From Lichenostomus cassidix (lineage: Eukaryota > Chordata > Aves > Passeriformes > Meliphagidae), in assembly GCA_008360975.2 (NCBI GenBank), contig CM039183.1, positions 54,645,350 through 54,709,349 on the forward strand: a stretch of 64,000 nt of DNA, given 5' to 3'. Each line of letters begins with the position of its first letter. Position 1 is the first letter of the stretch. Below are positions 61,535 through 64,000 of the stretch, piece after piece. A program made the translations under genes and the position numbers. Below the pieces are notes generated by a model. The model worked only from the letters and a program-made list of their open reading frames with translations, was not told where the DNA came from and did no database searches.

Positions 61535-64000
61535 ATCAAGCCTCAGTCAATAAAGCCAGCTAACAAAATTAATGGGTGCATGATACCTATGCAGAAGAGG
61601 AGATTTATAACATATTTTCATCAGCAACAGCAACTTGCAGTTATTAGAGCACAATGATAACACTAAAAAGCAAGGAAAAGCTTTAGACTAGCCTAGAAAA
61701 TTATGCCTGCCTCCTTATATGCTGTAAAATGATGAAATAAACATAATTCAGATTTTACCACAGTTAGGAGATGGCCATTTGATTGCATGATACATAAATT
61801 GGATATAGGAAATTCTTTTTCCTAGTCTTTCGAACAAAAGCTTAGCAAACTTGAATTTTGAAATCAGACTAGAAAATCACGTAATCTAAAATAATCAAAT
61901 GGGATCGGCTTTAAAAAAAACTGAAATGCCTCTCAGAGTTATATTTAGAAAGAAAAAAAAAAGGAAAAGAGAGAACATAATGAAAAGGTGTGGCATGCAT
62001 GCTGCTTCTTGCAATCTCGTTCCATATAATTTCAACTTCGCACAAACCAGTTCTCCTTAACAAGCTAAATGAAAACCTCCAGAAACTGTTTCAAGCTCTC
62101 CAGCTTTATTGCTGTGGTCTGTGGTTCAGTCAATGAAATAGGCTAATGTCAACCCTAAATGCATTAATATATGGGCTCCAGTTCATGTGCTTTGAATACT
62201 AGCAAAGCCTATGCTGTACTTAAACAACTCCACAGTTATTTGGCTCAGCCTTCAAAAAACCCAAGAAACTGAAAAACTGAATGTGCAGGTCACTAGAAGT
62301 GTCAAGAAAAGTTTACTAAAACCAGTTTTATTTTAGAAATAATACTGTGCTTTCAGAACTTCTACTAAAATAGCTGAAGTTTTTTATCTTTGCAAGAATA
62401 TTGTGCAGCAAATACATGTTTGTACCTCCACAGGCACAGAGCTGAGACATCAGCACACACATAACTATGTACTTGATATACTTCCTCACCGACCCAGCCA
62501 CCCTCCCTGCTCTGTTCAAATTTCAGATTGTAGACTTTGATCAAAGAGATAAGCTTGTTTAAATAACACCGGACTAAACATGTTCCCAGTTAAAAAAATA
62601 ATAATCAGACGACCATACCCAGCAGTTCAGAAAGTCTTCGAAGAGTTATTCTGAAAGTATGCCAGACAGTGTGAAAGAAAAAAAAGTGTGTGCATGCTCT
62701 CTTAGAGTGGGCGACTGTGCATCTGCAGAGACTCACAGAGCAGCAAGCAAGCACAGGTCTCTGCAGCCCAGCTGCAGGGCTGCACAGGCTGAAATGAATG
62801 GCAGTCACTCTTACACATTTCATTTTATGCTTTGAAATACATAGAAAAAGCATTATCTCTTATTAAACTGCATAATCTGAGGATTAATGTGAATCTGCTT
62901 GCCATAAAATGTGTCCACTTCTATAGTGTGCTACAAAATGGACTTTGGATCTTTACCTAAAGCATTATCCAACATGTATGCTATGTTAAAAATACTATAT
63001 TGACATGAAATGAAATGAAATGCTCCAATGTAATAGCTATGCAGAAGATGGAAAACAAAAGTGAGTGAACAGAGAGTTGACTTCTGAGTGTGTCCTTTGC
63101 ACCTTACATGCGATTTTTAAAAACCTCATTAATTATTTTTGGGAGGTGGTGTGTTTCCAGGGTGTCAAATATTTAAAATTTCCATCATATGCAAACAGCA
63201 TTAAACACACTGTAGGGTTAACCTGAACCACAATCACTTCTGTACTATTCAAACTAGGAACCTTATGAGCAGCTCTCCACAAGCCACAGTCCTCCCACTG
63301 AAAGGACTCAGCAACAGACAGCTGCAGTATCCATGCAGCACACAGCCTGGTACACATCTTGAGTGAAAAAAGTGTGAGTGCCACAAGCAAGATCCTAGGG
63401 ACTGGCTGAGAACCTCTGCAGAAGCATCCTGTAATGTCTGACTTGCTTTTCCTGTGGAAGCAAAGCAAAAGAGCAAGAAAGGGCAAGGGTGAGGCAGGGG
63501 GCATGTCAAGCCAAATCCCATGAAGAAGTTGAATTTTTTATTTTTATATACTGAAAGAAAAAAAAAAAATCAGGTTCTGATTCTGCTTACTATAAATGGG
63601 ATTTTTAGATATAAAGAAACTTTGAAATGCAAAAAGTTACCAGAGGGTTTTTTTCTTTCAAGTCCTACATAGTAAACACTGTGCTGCTTGCTCTGCGCTA
63701 ACACTGCTACCTCACCCTGCTTTAGAGATGGCATTAGGTGCATCCACCTGTGGGCTTGCCTCTCAGAAAAATGAGATCTAGGTTCCTAAAACCTGGTATT
63801 TGTGCCTAAAGGTCAGGACTTACTTCACCACTCAGTTTAACCTGATCTATTATATGTCAAATTATACACGCTCTGGAATTGGGAAATACTACAATATAGG
63901 AATGGGCACAGGATATAGCAATAATATTTACTGCTCTTTAACAAAAAGTTTATGCAAATATTTGGTTATTCTAAATGCAACGTCATGTATGCCTTTTAAA

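Larger units (their letters stand above)
60894..64000. other. DNA upstream of ESR1 coding exon 1
   Basis: About 3.1 kb that may be promoter, an upstream leader intron, or both. It holds a CT-rich tract (61026-61064), a TG-rich stretch (61503-61534) and a short (GAAAT)n run near 63007-63020. No coding exon is visible. The ATG-started open frames here, the longest 123 codons at 63133-63504 on the minus strand, show no family resemblance. I cannot name a leader exon from sequence alone. Confidence 0.7.

Noticed and set aside
1..64000. Operons, CRISPR arrays, phage or insertion sequences, tRNA and rRNA genes
   Set aside because: None seen on either strand; gene structure, splice sites and repeats are those of a vertebrate nuclear genome.

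Overview
The window is vertebrate nuclear DNA, almost certainly from a bird. It is AT-rich and mostly non-coding, with short exons separated by introns of 12 to 31 kb. The dominant interspersed repeats are CR1 LINEs, many ending in the avian-type 3' end with ATTCTATG-like octamers. I see no bacterial, phage, CRISPR or operon features, no tRNA or rRNA gene, and no intact mobile element. The species cannot be fixed from sequence alone.

One gene explains all convincing coding sequence: the 5' half of ESR1 (oestrogen receptor alpha, NR3A1), on the minus strand. Four coding exons lie, in transcript order, at 60816-60389, 29562-29372, 16598-16482 and 4090-3755. Their lengths are 428, 191, 117 and 336 nt. 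The last three equal the human ESR1 exon lengths as I recall them, all GT/AG sites are present, and codon phases join without a break. Together they encode residues 1-357 plus one base of codon 358: the A/B (AF-1) region, both DNA-binding zinc fingers, the hinge, and the ligand-binding domain through the start of helix 3. The remaining exons, roughly 230 residues, lie beyond position 1.

Layout from left to right: partial intron 4 (1-3754), exon 4, intron 3 (4091-16481), exon 3, intron 2 (16599-29371), exon 2, intron 1 (29563-60388), exon 1, then about 3.1 kb of 5' leader and upstream DNA. Intron 1 carries the youngest-looking and longest CR1 copies. Introns 2 and 3 carry older, heavily decayed CR1 copies of the kind shared among reptiles and birds. 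Simple repeats include a TATG microsatellite, two mirror-image G/T-rich tracts on opposite strands, a G-quadruplex-like run, and several A/T homopolymers.

I found no new biological system. The most useful observations concern ESR1 translation start. The usual first Met codon of the MTMT start is CTG here, so translation should begin at the second Met. A seven-codon upstream ORF stops 8 nt before that ATG, and a good splice acceptor lies 77 nt upstream. In AF-1, the residue equivalent to human Ser104 is Pro, while the Ser106 and Ser118 equivalents are kept.
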